Source: Hymenobacter frigidus
GTDB lineage: Bacteria > Bacteroidota > Bacteroidia > Cytophagales > Hymenobacteraceae
Assembly (NCBI RefSeq): GCF_014640435.1
Contig: NZ_BMGY01000032.1
Coordinates: forward strand, 1-51,487
DNA length: 51,487 bases
Direction of reading: 5' to 3'
Below, in pieces: positions 8,288 through 16,025 of the stretch. A program made the position numbers and the translations under genes. The notes under the pieces were generated by a model that was not told the origin of the DNA, did not search any database, and saw only the letters and a list, made by a program, of their open reading frames with translations. Position 1 is the first letter of the stretch. Every line of letters begins with the position of its first letter.

Positions 8288-9802
8288 TTACACCGCCAGC
8301 GAAGGCTCGGGCGAGTGCTGGGTGGGCATCTCAACTTCCACGCCCAAGCCTCTGGCCACGGCCATACCCAGGCGGATATCGGCGCGGAACCAGTGGCACA
8401 GCTGACGCTGCGTGATGAGGTCTTTCTTCGGGCCGCCGATGCCCGACATGGCTCCTACGATGTTGGTGACAAGGTCTTTTTGAGCCGCAGGCGTCATCAG
8501 GCGGAACAGGTTGCCGGGCTGCGTGTAGTGGTCGTCGTTGCCGGGGCCTTCGTTGCGGTCGTAGCGGGCGGCAAAGCCGTCGAGCTGCTGAGCGGGCTCG
8601 CCCTGGGTTTTGTCCTCCACCGGGCCGTCGAACGAGTTGGGGAAGTAGTTCGGGCCGGCGCCGCCGTTGTTGCCGAGGGCCATCTGGCCGTCGCGCTGGT
8701 AGTTTGAGAAGCCAAAGGGGCAGGCGTTTACGGGCAGGTGCTCGTAGTTCGCGCCGAGGCGGTAGCGCTGGGCATCGGGGTAGCTCAGAATGCGGCCCTG
8801 CAGCATTTTATCGGGCGAGTAGCCGATGCCGTCCACCACGTGAGCGGGGGCGAAAGCGGCCTGCTCCACGTGGGCGTGGTAGTTCTCGGGGATGGCGTTC
8901 AGCTCCATCACGCCCACTTCCTGCATCGGAAATTCGGCGTGGGGCCACACCTTGGTCAGGTCGAAGGGGTTCCAGCGGAAGTCGCGGGCCTGCTCCTCGG
9001 TCATGGTCTGGATGAACATGGTCCACTTCGGGAAATTCCCGTTGTCGATGGCATCGATGAGGTCGTGCTGCGCAAAATCAGCATCCTCGGCCTTCATGTT
9101 CTTGGCATCGGCATCGGTGAAGTTTTTGATGCCCTGCTGGGTGATAAAGTGGAATTTAACCCATGTCCGCTCGTTGGCGGCGTTAATCAGCGAGAAGGTG
9201 TGCGAGCCGAAGCCGTGCATGTGGCGATAGCCGTAGGGCGTGCCGCGGTCGCTCATCAGGATGGTGACCTGGTGCAAGCTCTCGGGGTTCAGGCTCCAAT
9301 AGTCCCACATCATGGTGGGCGATTTCATGTTGCTGCGCGCCTCGCGCTTTTGGGTGTGGATGAAGTCCATAAACTTCAGCGGGTCTTTCACGAAGAACAC
9401 CGGCGTGTTGTTGCCCACCAGGTCCCAGTTGCCGTCCTCGGTGTAGAATTTCATGGAGAAACCGCGGGGGTCACGCTCGGTATCGGCCGAGCCTTTCTCG
9501 CCGCCCACGGTGCTGAAACGGGTAAACATCTTGCACTCGTTGCCCACCTTGCCGAACAGCTTGGCGCGGGTGAGGTGGGTGATGTCGTGCGTCACGGTGA
9601 ACTTGCCGTAGGCGCCGCTGCCCTTGGCGTGCACCACCCGCTCCGGAATGCGCTCGCGGTTGAAATGGGCCGACTTCTCGTGGAAGAAGTAGTCCTGCAA
9701 CAGCAGCGGGCCACGCTCGCCGGCCGACTGTGTATTCTGATTATCGAAGATGGGGCGACCCGCAGCGGTGGTCAACTTCTTCGGTTGGGTTGATTCTTCC
9801 AT
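8288..9802 (-). CDS. katA: Haem catalase (small-subunit, clade 3 type)
   Basis: This 504-residue monofunctional catalase disproportionates hydrogen peroxide in the cytoplasm. Diagnostic motifs are GPLLLQDYFFHEKSAHFNRE, the distal catalytic His in RVVHAKG (about residue 58), the distal Asn region DLVGNNTPVFFVKD, and the proximal haem Tyr in RILSYPDAQRYRLG. Length fits the small-subunit clade. The start giving MEESTQPKK matches known catalases; an upstream in-frame start at 9898 would read through the promoter. It is divergent from oxyR, with mirrored promoters in the 142-base gap, the usual arrangement for peroxide-induced catalase. Confidence 0.96.
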   Translation of the reverse strand: MEESTQPKKLTTAAGRPIFDNQNTQSAGERGPLLLQDYFFHEKSAHFNRERIPERVVHAKGSGAYGKFTVTHDITHLTRAKLFGKVGNECKMFTRFSTVGGEKGSADTERDPRGFSMKFYTEDGNWDLVGNNTPVFFVKDPLKFMDFIHTQKREARSNMKSPTMMWDYWSLNPESLHQVTILMSDRGTPYGYRHMHGFGSHTFSLINAANERTWVKFHFITQQGIKNFTDADAKNMKAEDADFAQHDLIDAIDNGNFPKWTMFIQTMTEEQARDFRWNPFDLTKVWPHAEFPMQEVGVMELNAIPENYHAHVEQAAFAPAHVVDGIGYSPDKMLQGRILSYPDAQRYRLGANYEHLPVNACPFGFSNYQRDGQMALGNNGGAGPNYFPNSFDGPVEDKTQGEPAQQLDGFAARYDRNEGPGNDDHYTQPGNLFRLMTPAAQKDLVTNIVGAMSGIGGPKKDLITQRQLCHWFRADIRLGMAVARGLGVEVEMPTQHSPEPSLAV

Positions 9803-9868
9803 GATAATAAATTCAGGACTTTGGATTGATGAAAAGCAATGAGGAAAGGGTTTCGCAGGAGGACATGA

Positions 9869-9899
9869 CAAATTTACGAATCGGCTATTTATAATCAAA
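9869..9899 (-). promoter_or_regulatory. Promoter of catalase gene
   Basis: On the minus strand TTTG (9899-9896) and TAAATTTG (9876-9869) are separated by 19 bases, an exact match to the Bacteroidota TTTG/TAnnTTTG pattern. It faces the oxyR promoter, so OxyR bound between them could act on both. Confidence 0.65.
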
Positions 9900-9905
9900 A
9901 TCTAT

Positions 9906-9940
9906 TTTGTCAATGAATTTATAATCTGTGCTTATATTTG
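9906..9940 (+). promoter_or_regulatory. Promoter of oxyR
   Basis: TTTG (9906-9909) and TATATTTG (9933-9940) are 23 bases apart, within the known range for Bacteroidota. The -7 element ends only four bases before the ATG at 9945, so the oxyR message would be leaderless or have a leader of a few bases. Confidence 0.65.
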
Positions 9941-9944
9941 ACCT

Positions 9945-10871
9945 ATGAACCTGCAACAACTCACCTACTTGGTAGCCCTGGATACGCACCGCCAGTTTGG
10001 CCTGGCCGCCGACAAATGCCACGTGAGCCAGCCGGCGCTCAGCGTACAGGTACAAAAGCTGGAGGAAGAACTGGGCGTCCTGCTCTTCGACCGCACCCAG
10101 CGCGGGGCCGAGCCCACTGAGATAGGCACCAAAGTCATTGCCCGGGCCCGGCTGGTGCTACGCGAAGCCCAACAGCTGCGCGAGCTGGTGCAGGCCGAAA
10201 AGGGCGAAGTAGTGGGCGAGCTGCGCCTGGGCGTAATCCCCACCTTGGCCCCCTACCTGGTGCCGCGCTTTCTGGTGAGCCTTACCGCGGCTTACCCCAA
10301 CCTGCGGGTACACATCGAGGAGCTGCGCTCGGAAGAAATTATGCAGCAGCTCAAAGACCACCGCCTCGACGTGGGCCTGCTGGTGACGCCGTTGGATGAC
10401 CGGCAGCTGCACGAGCTGCCCCTGCTCGATGAGCCGTTTCTGGTGCTGGCTTCGGCCAACCACCCGCTGGCGGCGCAGGCCACCGTGCAGCCCGCCGACC
10501 TGCAAGCCCCCGGCCTGTGGCTGATGCAGCAAGGCCATTGCTTTCGCAACCAAGTGGTTAACCTGTGCGGCTCGGCGTCCCCTACCGGAGCTGTTACCTA
10601 CGAAAGCGGCTCGATTGAGACGCTAAAGCAGCTGGTGCGCCGGCAAAGCGGCTATACGCTGGTACCCGAATTGGCCGTGCTCGATGAAGTGGATAATAAC
10701 CCGTTGCTCAAGCGCTTTGAGGCCCCGGCCCCAGTGCGGGAAGTGAGCTTGGTGGTTCACCACGGCTTTGTGCGGACCACCCTGCTGACAGCTTTACGCG
10801 ATTTGATTCTGGCCAGTGTGCCGGCGCGGCTGCACGCGGGCAAAGCCGGCGACAAAGTGCGCTGGCGCTAA
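9945..10871 (+). CDS. oxyR: OxyR, LysR-family hydrogen peroxide sensor and activator
   Basis: This 308-residue LysR-type regulator has an N-terminal winged helix-turn-helix (residues about 1-65, FGLAADKCHVSQPALSVQVQ) and a C-terminal periplasmic-binding-protein-like effector domain. The two redox cysteines fall exactly at residues 199 and 208 (HCF and LCG), the same numbers as C199 and C208 of E. coli OxyR. This makes it OxyR rather than a generic LysR protein. It is transcribed divergently from catalase, its expected target. It has no downstream partner: the next gene starts 264 bases later, and that gap holds only a weak inverted repeat. Confidence 0.94.
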   Translation: MNLQQLTYLVALDTHRQFGLAADKCHVSQPALSVQVQKLEEELGVLLFDRTQRGAEPTEIGTKVIARARLVLREAQQLRELVQAEKGEVVGELRLGVIPTLAPYLVPRFLVSLTAAYPNLRVHIEELRSEEIMQQLKDHRLDVGLLVTPLDDRQLHELPLLDEPFLVLASANHPLAAQATVQPADLQAPGLWLMQQGHCFRNQVVNLCGSASPTGAVTYESGSIETLKQLVRRQSGYTLVPELAVLDEVDNNPLLKRFEAPAPVREVSLVVHHGFVRTTLLTALRDLILASVPARLHAGKAGDKVRWR

Positions 10872-11135
10872 AAGCCGGCCACTGGGGTTAGCAAGCTCAC
10901 CAAACCAAAATCAGCCATTTTCTGCTGGTAGCTGATTGGGATGCGCCCAAAATCTTGTTGAATACGAAGGCAATAAGCCCAAAATTAGAATTACTGCGTA
11001 TTTGTGAAACCTTTCGCGCGGCGGCAGTCTGCTCAGGCCGAAAACAACCTGCCACCCTTCTGCATTAGCAGCGCTGTTCGTTGGTGCCCTCATCCTTCGC
11101 CCAATCTGCTGCCACTTTCACACGCGCTTATCACA

Positions 11136-13187
11136 ATGGCAAAGCGCGCGCCTTCCCTCCTTCCTTCCTTTCCAGTATTACTTATGTCACTCTTCGCCCT
11201 GCGACTGCTGCCCTTGTGGCTGCTCTTGGTTGGGTTGGCGTGTCCGGTTCAGGCCCAAAACGCTAGCACCGATAGCCTGCGCCGGTTGCTGGCCCGGGCG
11301 CCGTCGGACACTAGCCGAGTGCTGTTGTTACTGAAACTGGGGTACACCTACCGGGCTTCGCAGCCCGACTCGACCATGCACCTGGCCCAGCAGGCCTGGC
11401 AGCTGGCGCAACAGGTCGGGTTCGACAAAGGCCGGGGCCGGGCCCAAAGCATGATAGGAGCCGCTTTGCGCGAACAAGGCGAATTGCCGAAAGCCTTTGC
11501 CAACCAACTTATCGCCTTAAATATCAGCCAACGCAGCAAGGACCTGGAAGGCGAGGCCAACAGCCATAATGCCTTGGGCAACATCAGCTTCGACCTGCGG
11601 CAGTACCGGCAGGCCATCTACCATTACTCGCAGTCTCGGGCCCTTTTTACCCGCCTCAACATGCCCCCTTGGCTGGCCGGCTCCGCCACCAATATTGGCA
11701 GCTGCTACGAAAAGTTGGGCGTGCTGGACTCGGCGCTACTGCGGCAGCAAGAGGCCGAAAAGCTTATTACCGAGCACCCGCGCCCGCGCCTGGCGGCGGC
11801 ACTGGCCCTGCGCAACATGGGCGTGGTGCAGGCCCGCCTGGGCCACCTCGCCGAGGCTATGCGCTACTACCGCCGCGCCCTGCGCGAAACCTACGCCAAC
11901 AACGACCTGCGCAACCGGGCAATGACGCACTACCACCTGGCTATGCTATACCAGCGCCTGCGCCAGCCCGACTCCAGCCTGGTGCACGCGCGACTGGCCG
12001 TGCACGCCGCCCAAAAAGTATCGTTCCGCCTCACGATGATGGAGGCCAGCAGCTTGCTGGTACGCCTTTACCAGGCGCGCCGCAACGTGGACAGCGCTTT
12101 TTATTACCAGGCCTTGTACATCGCGGCCCACGACCGGTTGTTTGGGCCCGAGAAGTTTAAGCAGCTGCAGCTGTTGTCCTTTAATGAGCAGCAGCGGCAG
12201 GTGCGGCAGCGCGAGACCGGCGAAAGGCAAACGGCGCGCTATCAACGCGCAGCGCTGCTGATTGGCTTGGTTTTTTTGTTATTGATGGCGCTGCTGTTCT
12301 GGCGCTCCAGCCAGCAGCAGCGCCGGGCCAATGCCCAGCTGAACGAACGCAATAGCCACATCAAAGCCCAGCGCAACGACCTGAGCAAGGCCCTGGAGGA
12401 ACTACGTGCAACTCAGACCCAGCTGGTAGCCGCCGAGAAGTGGGCATTTGTAGGCGAATTGTCGGCCGGCATCGCCCACGAGCTCCAAAACCCCTTGGCC
12501 TTCATGCAGAACTTCGCCAACGTGAGCGTGGCCCTGCTCGACCCCGACCCCAAGCAGATGTCACGTAATCGCGCCCCGGGCCTGGAGCAGGAAATACTGG
12601 TGGGCCTGCGCCAAAACCTGCGCGAAATCAGCCAGCACGGACAGCGCGCCTCGGCCATCATTGCCGATATGCTGGTCCATGCCCGCACCGGCACCAGCCA
12701 GCAAGAGCTGGTTGACCTCAACGCCTTGGTAGAAGAAAACCTGCGCCTGGCTTACTACGGCTCGCCCGTGCTGGACGGCACCCCGGCCATTGAGCTGCAC
12801 ACCGATTTCGGCACTGATATGGAGATGGTGCCCGTGGTTCCCAGCGAGCTGGGCCGAGCCTTGCTCAATCTGTTTGCCAACGCGCTGTATGCCGTGCGCT
12901 GCCGCCAGCAGCAGGGCGAAACCGGCTACCAGCCGCTGGTGAGCGTGAGCACCCGGCGCGTGGGCACGGAAGTAGAAATCCGGGTGCACGACAATGGCAC
13001 CGGCATGTCGGAGGCGGTGGCAGCCCAGGTTTTTCAGCCATTTTTCACCACCAAGCCGGTGGGCGAGGGCACCGGGCTGGGCCTTTCGCTCTCGCACGAC
13101 ATCGTGGTGAAGGGCCACCGTGGTACCTTGAGCGTCGAATCGCGGGAGGGGGCGTTCACCGAGTTCACGGTGCGCGTGCCGGCCTGA
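11136..13187 (+). CDS. TPR-containing membrane sensor histidine kinase
   Basis: The protein is about 683 residues long if the ATG giving MAKRAPSLLP is used (11184 is an alternative, and an upstream in-frame ATG at 11004 adds an unlikely leader). A signal peptide or first membrane segment is followed by a periplasmic region of tetratricopeptide repeats (about residues 45-350). Then come one transmembrane helix (AALLIGLVFLLLMALLFW), a coiled coil, and a kinase core: His in GELSAGIAHELQNP (about residue 447), N box ALLNLFANALYAV, G1 DNGTGMS and G2 GEGTGLGLSLSHDI. TPR sensor kinases of this kind are common in Hymenobacter. No receiver gene is adjacent. The amidohydrolase gene starts 33 bases downstream on the same strand and may be cotranscribed. 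Confidence 0.88.
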   Translation: MAKRAPSLLPSFPVLLMSLFALRLLPLWLLLVGLACPVQAQNASTDSLRRLLARAPSDTSRVLLLLKLGYTYRASQPDSTMHLAQQAWQLAQQVGFDKGRGRAQSMIGAALREQGELPKAFANQLIALNISQRSKDLEGEANSHNALGNISFDLRQYRQAIYHYSQSRALFTRLNMPPWLAGSATNIGSCYEKLGVLDSALLRQQEAEKLITEHPRPRLAAALALRNMGVVQARLGHLAEAMRYYRRALRETYANNDLRNRAMTHYHLAMLYQRLRQPDSSLVHARLAVHAAQKVSFRLTMMEASSLLVRLYQARRNVDSAFYYQALYIAAHDRLFGPEKFKQLQLLSFNEQQRQVRQRETGERQTARYQRAALLIGLVFLLLMALLFWRSSQQQRRANAQLNERNSHIKAQRNDLSKALEELRATQTQLVAAEKWAFVGELSAGIAHELQNPLAFMQNFANVSVALLDPDPKQMSRNRAPGLEQEILVGLRQNLREISQHGQRASAIIADMLVHARTGTSQQELVDLNALVEENLRLAYYGSPVLDGTPAIELHTDFGTDMEMVPVVPSELGRALLNLFANALYAVRCRQQQGETGYQPLVSVSTRRVGTEVEIRVHDNGTGMSEAVAAQVFQPFFTTKPVGEGTGLGLSLSHDIVVKGHRGTLSVESREGAFTEFTVRVPA

Positions 13188-13220
13188 CGGTTCTGCCCGT
13201 TGCTTGCCCCACCCGCCCGC

Positions 13221-14660
13221 ATGAAATTTCTCCGCGTCTTTTTCGGCCTGAGCCTGGCCCTGCTGCTGACAACCTGCGCCCGCCGCCCCACTAAGCTGCC
13301 AATTTATGATGTGGTAATCAACCACGTAACCTTGGTGGATGTGCTCACCGGGCAGCTGACGTCCAACCAGGTAGTAGCCATTTCGCGGGGCAAAATTGTG
13401 GAAGTGCAGCCCGCCGACAAGGACAGCTACGCCGCCAGGCAGTACGTGAACGGCAACGGCCGCTACCTCATCCCGGGCCTGTGGGACATGCACGTGCACT
13501 TTCGGGGCGGCGACAGCCTGGGGGCGGCCAATAAGAAAACCCTGACGCTGTTTCTGGCCCACGGCATCACGACGGTACGCGACGCGGGCGGCGACCTCAC
13601 CCCCAGCATCTACCAGTGGCGGCAGGACATGGACGCAGGCGTGCTGGCCGGCCCGCGCATCTTTACTTCCGGCCCCAAGATTGACGGCCCCAAGGCCTAT
13701 TGGCCCGGCTCGCTGGAAGTAGAAACGCCAGCTCAGATTCGCCGGGCGCTCGACTCGCTGCAACGGCTGAAAGTGGACTACGTGAAGATTTACGACAGCA
13801 AGATTTCGGGCGCGGCCTACCTCGAAACCATCCGGCTGGCCCAACGGCGCGGCCTGAAAACCACCGGCCACATGCCCTACTCCGTGACGCTGGGCGAGGC
13901 CGTGAAGCGCGGCCTCGACGCCACCGAGCACCTGTATTACGTGTTTAAGGCCTGCTCAGGCCGGGAGGACAGCCTAACGGCGCTGGTGCGCAACAGCCTG
14001 AATACGCCCAAGCCGCTGGGCCTGTTTCCCATGCTGCCCGCCGTGTATGACACGTACAGCCCGGCTGCCGCCGCCCGCATTTTCGCGCTCATGGCCAAGC
14101 ACCATACGGCCGCCGTGCCCACGCTCTACATTCAGAAAACCCTGGCCGAACTGCCTGAAAACGACCACATCCAAGATTCTCTGCGCGCTTACATTGACCC
14201 CAAAATCCAAGCTACCTACCAGCGGCGGCTGGCCAGCGCCATGCAGCAGCCACTGGCCGCCCGCAATTTTAGCAAGAAGCTTAACGCCAAATTCATGAGC
14301 CTGGTACCGCAGATGCAGGCCGCTGGTGTTCCCATCCTGGCTGGCTCCGATAGTGGGCCGTTCAACTCCTTTATTTACCCCGGAGCTTCGCTGCAGGAAG
14401 AGTTGGTGCTGCTGGTGCAGGCCGGCCTCACCCCGCTGCAAGCCCTGCAGGCAGCTACTATCAACGGGGCCCGCTTCATGGGCGTAGCCGAGCGCACGGT
14501 CGCAATCGCCCCTGGCAGGGATGCTGATTTGGTGCTGCTGACCGGCAACCCCTTGGAGAACATCGCCAACATCAGGAAGATTGATGCAGTGATATCGCGG
14601 GGCAAGGCCTACCCGGCCGCGACGCTGACCAACATGATGCGCGCAATCAAAAACCGCTAA
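13221..14660 (+). CDS. Amidohydrolase-family lipoprotein (imidazolonepropionase-like)
   Basis: This 479-residue metal-dependent hydrolase has a lipoprotein signal (MKFLRVFFGL then LLLTTCARR), so it is probably anchored facing the periplasm. The TIM-barrel metal ligands are visible: HxH in LWDMHVHFRG, a candidate bridging Lys in VDYVKIYDSK, His in TTGHMPYS, and the final Asp in LAGSDSGP. It ends with the family's small beta-sandwich motif PGRDADLVLLTGNPLE. Relatives act on dipeptides, hydantoins, lactones and other cyclic amides, so the substrate cannot be told. It follows the TPR histidine kinase closely and is followed by a terminator. Confidence 0.87.
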   Translation: MKFLRVFFGLSLALLLTTCARRPTKLPIYDVVINHVTLVDVLTGQLTSNQVVAISRGKIVEVQPADKDSYAARQYVNGNGRYLIPGLWDMHVHFRGGDSLGAANKKTLTLFLAHGITTVRDAGGDLTPSIYQWRQDMDAGVLAGPRIFTSGPKIDGPKAYWPGSLEVETPAQIRRALDSLQRLKVDYVKIYDSKISGAAYLETIRLAQRRGLKTTGHMPYSVTLGEAVKRGLDATEHLYYVFKACSGREDSLTALVRNSLNTPKPLGLFPMLPAVYDTYSPAAAARIFALMAKHHTAAVPTLYIQKTLAELPENDHIQDSLRAYIDPKIQATYQRRLASAMQQPLAARNFSKKLNAKFMSLVPQMQAAGVPILAGSDSGPFNSFIYPGASLQEELVLLVQAGLTPLQALQAATINGARFMGVAERTVAIAPGRDADLVLLTGNPLENIANIRKIDAVISRGKAYPAATLTNMMRAIKNR

Positions 14661-14741
14661 CCCGGCACCTGGTCACGCAACCAGAGCGGTTCCTGGCATA
14701 GCTCCTACAAGCCACTGAATTTTCGATAAAGTCATGCGTTG

Positions 14742-14775
14742 GTCACGTAAGGGCAAGCCCCTGCGTGACTTTTCT
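14742..14775 (+). terminator. Terminator after the amidohydrolase gene
   Basis: Arms GTCACGTAAGGGC and GCCCCTGCGTGAC (14742-14769) pair with one G:T wobble and one mismatch, followed by TTTTCTT. It ends the kinase-amidohydrolase unit before the rhodopsin regulatory region. Confidence 0.65.
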
Positions 14776-14813
14776 TATATTTATTTGTCGCTCACTCAGC
14801 TATTTATTAACAG

Positions 14814-14845
14814 TATAATGTCGTGTTTCAGTAATATAATGTCGT
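14814..14845 (+). repeat. Direct repeat TATAATGTCGT upstream of the rhodopsin gene
   Basis: The 11-mer TATAATGTCGT occurs at 14814-14824 and again at 14835-14845. The centres are 21 bases apart, two helical turns, so both copies face the same side of the DNA. This is typical of paired activator or repressor sites. It lies about 250 bases before the rhodopsin start in an otherwise AT-rich gene-free stretch (14661-15094). Confidence 0.45.
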
Positions 14846-14913
14846 ACTTACATTTCGTACTAAACCTATTGGAAGTACCGTTCCCCTTTTCTGGTGTCTG
14901 AGGCCATTTTTGC

Positions 14914-14970
14914 TTCGGTTGCAGCAATGGTCAGGCGCAACAAAGCATACCCAACTGCTGCACAACCGAA
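14914..14970. promoter_or_regulatory. Imperfect stem-loop upstream of the rhodopsin gene
   Basis: TTCGGTTGCAGCA (14914-14926) pairs with TGCTG and CAACCGAA (14956-14970) over 13 bp, with a 2-base bulge. No T-run follows, so it is not a normal terminator. It may be a binding site or structured leader RNA if transcription begins upstream. Confidence 0.35.
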
Positions 14971-15013
14971 TAAATGATTTTGAATGTTTTTAATAGAAGC
15001 ATCGAGCAGTCTA

Positions 15014-15029
15014 TTTTGACATGTCAAAA
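15014..15029. promoter_or_regulatory. 16-bp perfect palindrome, candidate operator of the rhodopsin gene
   Basis: TTTTGACATGTCAAAA is its own reverse complement. It overlaps TATTTTG (15012-15018), a near match to the Bacteroidota -7 element. It lies 66 bases before the ATG at 15095 and 18 bases before the alternative ATG at 15047. A dimeric regulator bound here would cover the promoter. Confidence 0.45.
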
Positions 15030-15094
15030 CATTTATTTAATGTTACATGTCTGAATGCTTCACAAACACCTCACCCTTTAACCTTTTGAGACCA

Positions 15095-15889
15095 ATGTTA
15101 CACCCTCTTTTCAACCTTGTAGTCATTCCGGTTGATGACCCGATTGCCTTCACGTTCTTTGTTGGCTACATGGCCATGCTGGCCGCGTCTGTTTTCTTCT
15201 TCCTCGAAAGGGGTAGTGTGGAGGGCAAGTGGAAACTCTCGCTTCTGGTGTCGGGATTGATTACCGGTATCGCGGCCATCCACTACTACTACATGCGCGA
15301 CTACTACCTGACAACGGGCAAAACCCCCACCGCCCTGCGCTACATCGACTGGACGCTGACCGTGCCGCTGATGTGCGTAGAATTCTACCTGCTAACCAAA
15401 GCAGCCGGAGCCAAAATAAGCCTGTTGTGGAAACTCATTGCGGCCTCGTTACTCATGCTCGTAGCTGGCTACATCGGCGAAGCCTTCAACCCAGTGGGCG
15501 GCTCCACGAGCCACTCGGTGCTGTGGGGCACTATTTCCACGGTGGGCTACGTCTACATTGTCTACACCGCCTGGTTCGGTGAGGTGGCGCAGCTGGCCAA
15601 CAGCACCGGCGATGCCATCGTCATCAAAGGCATTCGGGCCCTTGGCTGGTTCGTACTGGTGGGCTGGGCCGTTTACCCCGTCGGTTACATGTGCATGGAA
15701 GGCGGCTGGCTGAACACCGGCTTGGGCTGGAAGGCTTCCAGCGTCGACTTGTTCTACAACGTTGCCGATGCCATCAACAAAATCGGCTTTGGCCTGGTAA
15801 TCTACGGCATTGCCGTAGCCGGCAAAAGTGCCGCGGCCGTGAACGAAACCATGCCCACGGCACCCACCGGTGCCCGGGTATCGGCCTAA
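15095..15889 (+). CDS. Microbial rhodopsin, predicted light-driven proton pump
   Basis: This seven-helix retinal protein of 264 residues pumps protons outward across the inner membrane in light. Helix C reads RYIDWTLTVPLMCVEFYLL: with this start Asp85 is the Schiff-base counterion, Thr89 is conserved, and Glu96 is the proton donor. This D-T-E pattern marks proteorhodopsin- and xanthorhodopsin-type pumps. Met93 at the colour-tuning site suggests green absorption. Helix G carries the retinal lysine at residue 229 (NVADAINKIGFGL). Helix E has Gly145 in LWGTIST, at the place where xanthorhodopsin-type pumps have a glycine window for a carotenoid antenna. An in-frame ATG at 15047 would add 16 residues; the shorter start puts the first helix in the usual place. 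blh follows downstream. Confidence 0.94.
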   Translation: MLHPLFNLVVIPVDDPIAFTFFVGYMAMLAASVFFFLERGSVEGKWKLSLLVSGLITGIAAIHYYYMRDYYLTTGKTPTALRYIDWTLTVPLMCVEFYLLTKAAGAKISLLWKLIAASLLMLVAGYIGEAFNPVGGSTSHSVLWGTISTVGYVYIVYTAWFGEVAQLANSTGDAIVIKGIRALGWFVLVGWAVYPVGYMCMEGGWLNTGLGWKASSVDLFYNVADAINKIGFGLVIYGIAVAGKSAAAVNETMPTAPTGARVSA

Positions 15890-15940
15890 CGGCTTAGCAA
15901 ACCCGACTTCGGACGGGTAGTGCTTTCTTGCCAAATACAA

Positions 15941-15985
15941 CTCATTCCCGCCCTCCATCAGCGCTTTGCGGGGGGCGGGAATGAG
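15941..15985. terminator. Hairpin between the rhodopsin gene and blh
   Basis: CTCATTCCCGCCC (15941-15953) and GGGCGGGAATGAG (15973-15985) are perfect 13-bp arms around a 19-base loop. A CCTTTTT run follows at a distance of several bases. It could stop or slow most transcripts after the rhodopsin gene, or protect its 3' end, giving more rhodopsin than Blh. Confidence 0.5.
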
Positions 15986-16025
15986 CGTTATTGGCCTTTT
16001 TGCTTGCTGATTTTTCAACAAGGTT

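Noticed and set aside
8738..9793. Long plus-strand open frame opposite catalase
   Set aside because: It is an antisense shadow of a GC-rich gene; the catalase motifs on the other strand are unambiguous.
12561..13931. 456-codon minus-strand open frame opposite the histidine kinase and amidohydrolase
   Set aside because: It spans two real genes on the other strand, is rich in His, Gly and Arg as antisense shadows are, and has no domain.
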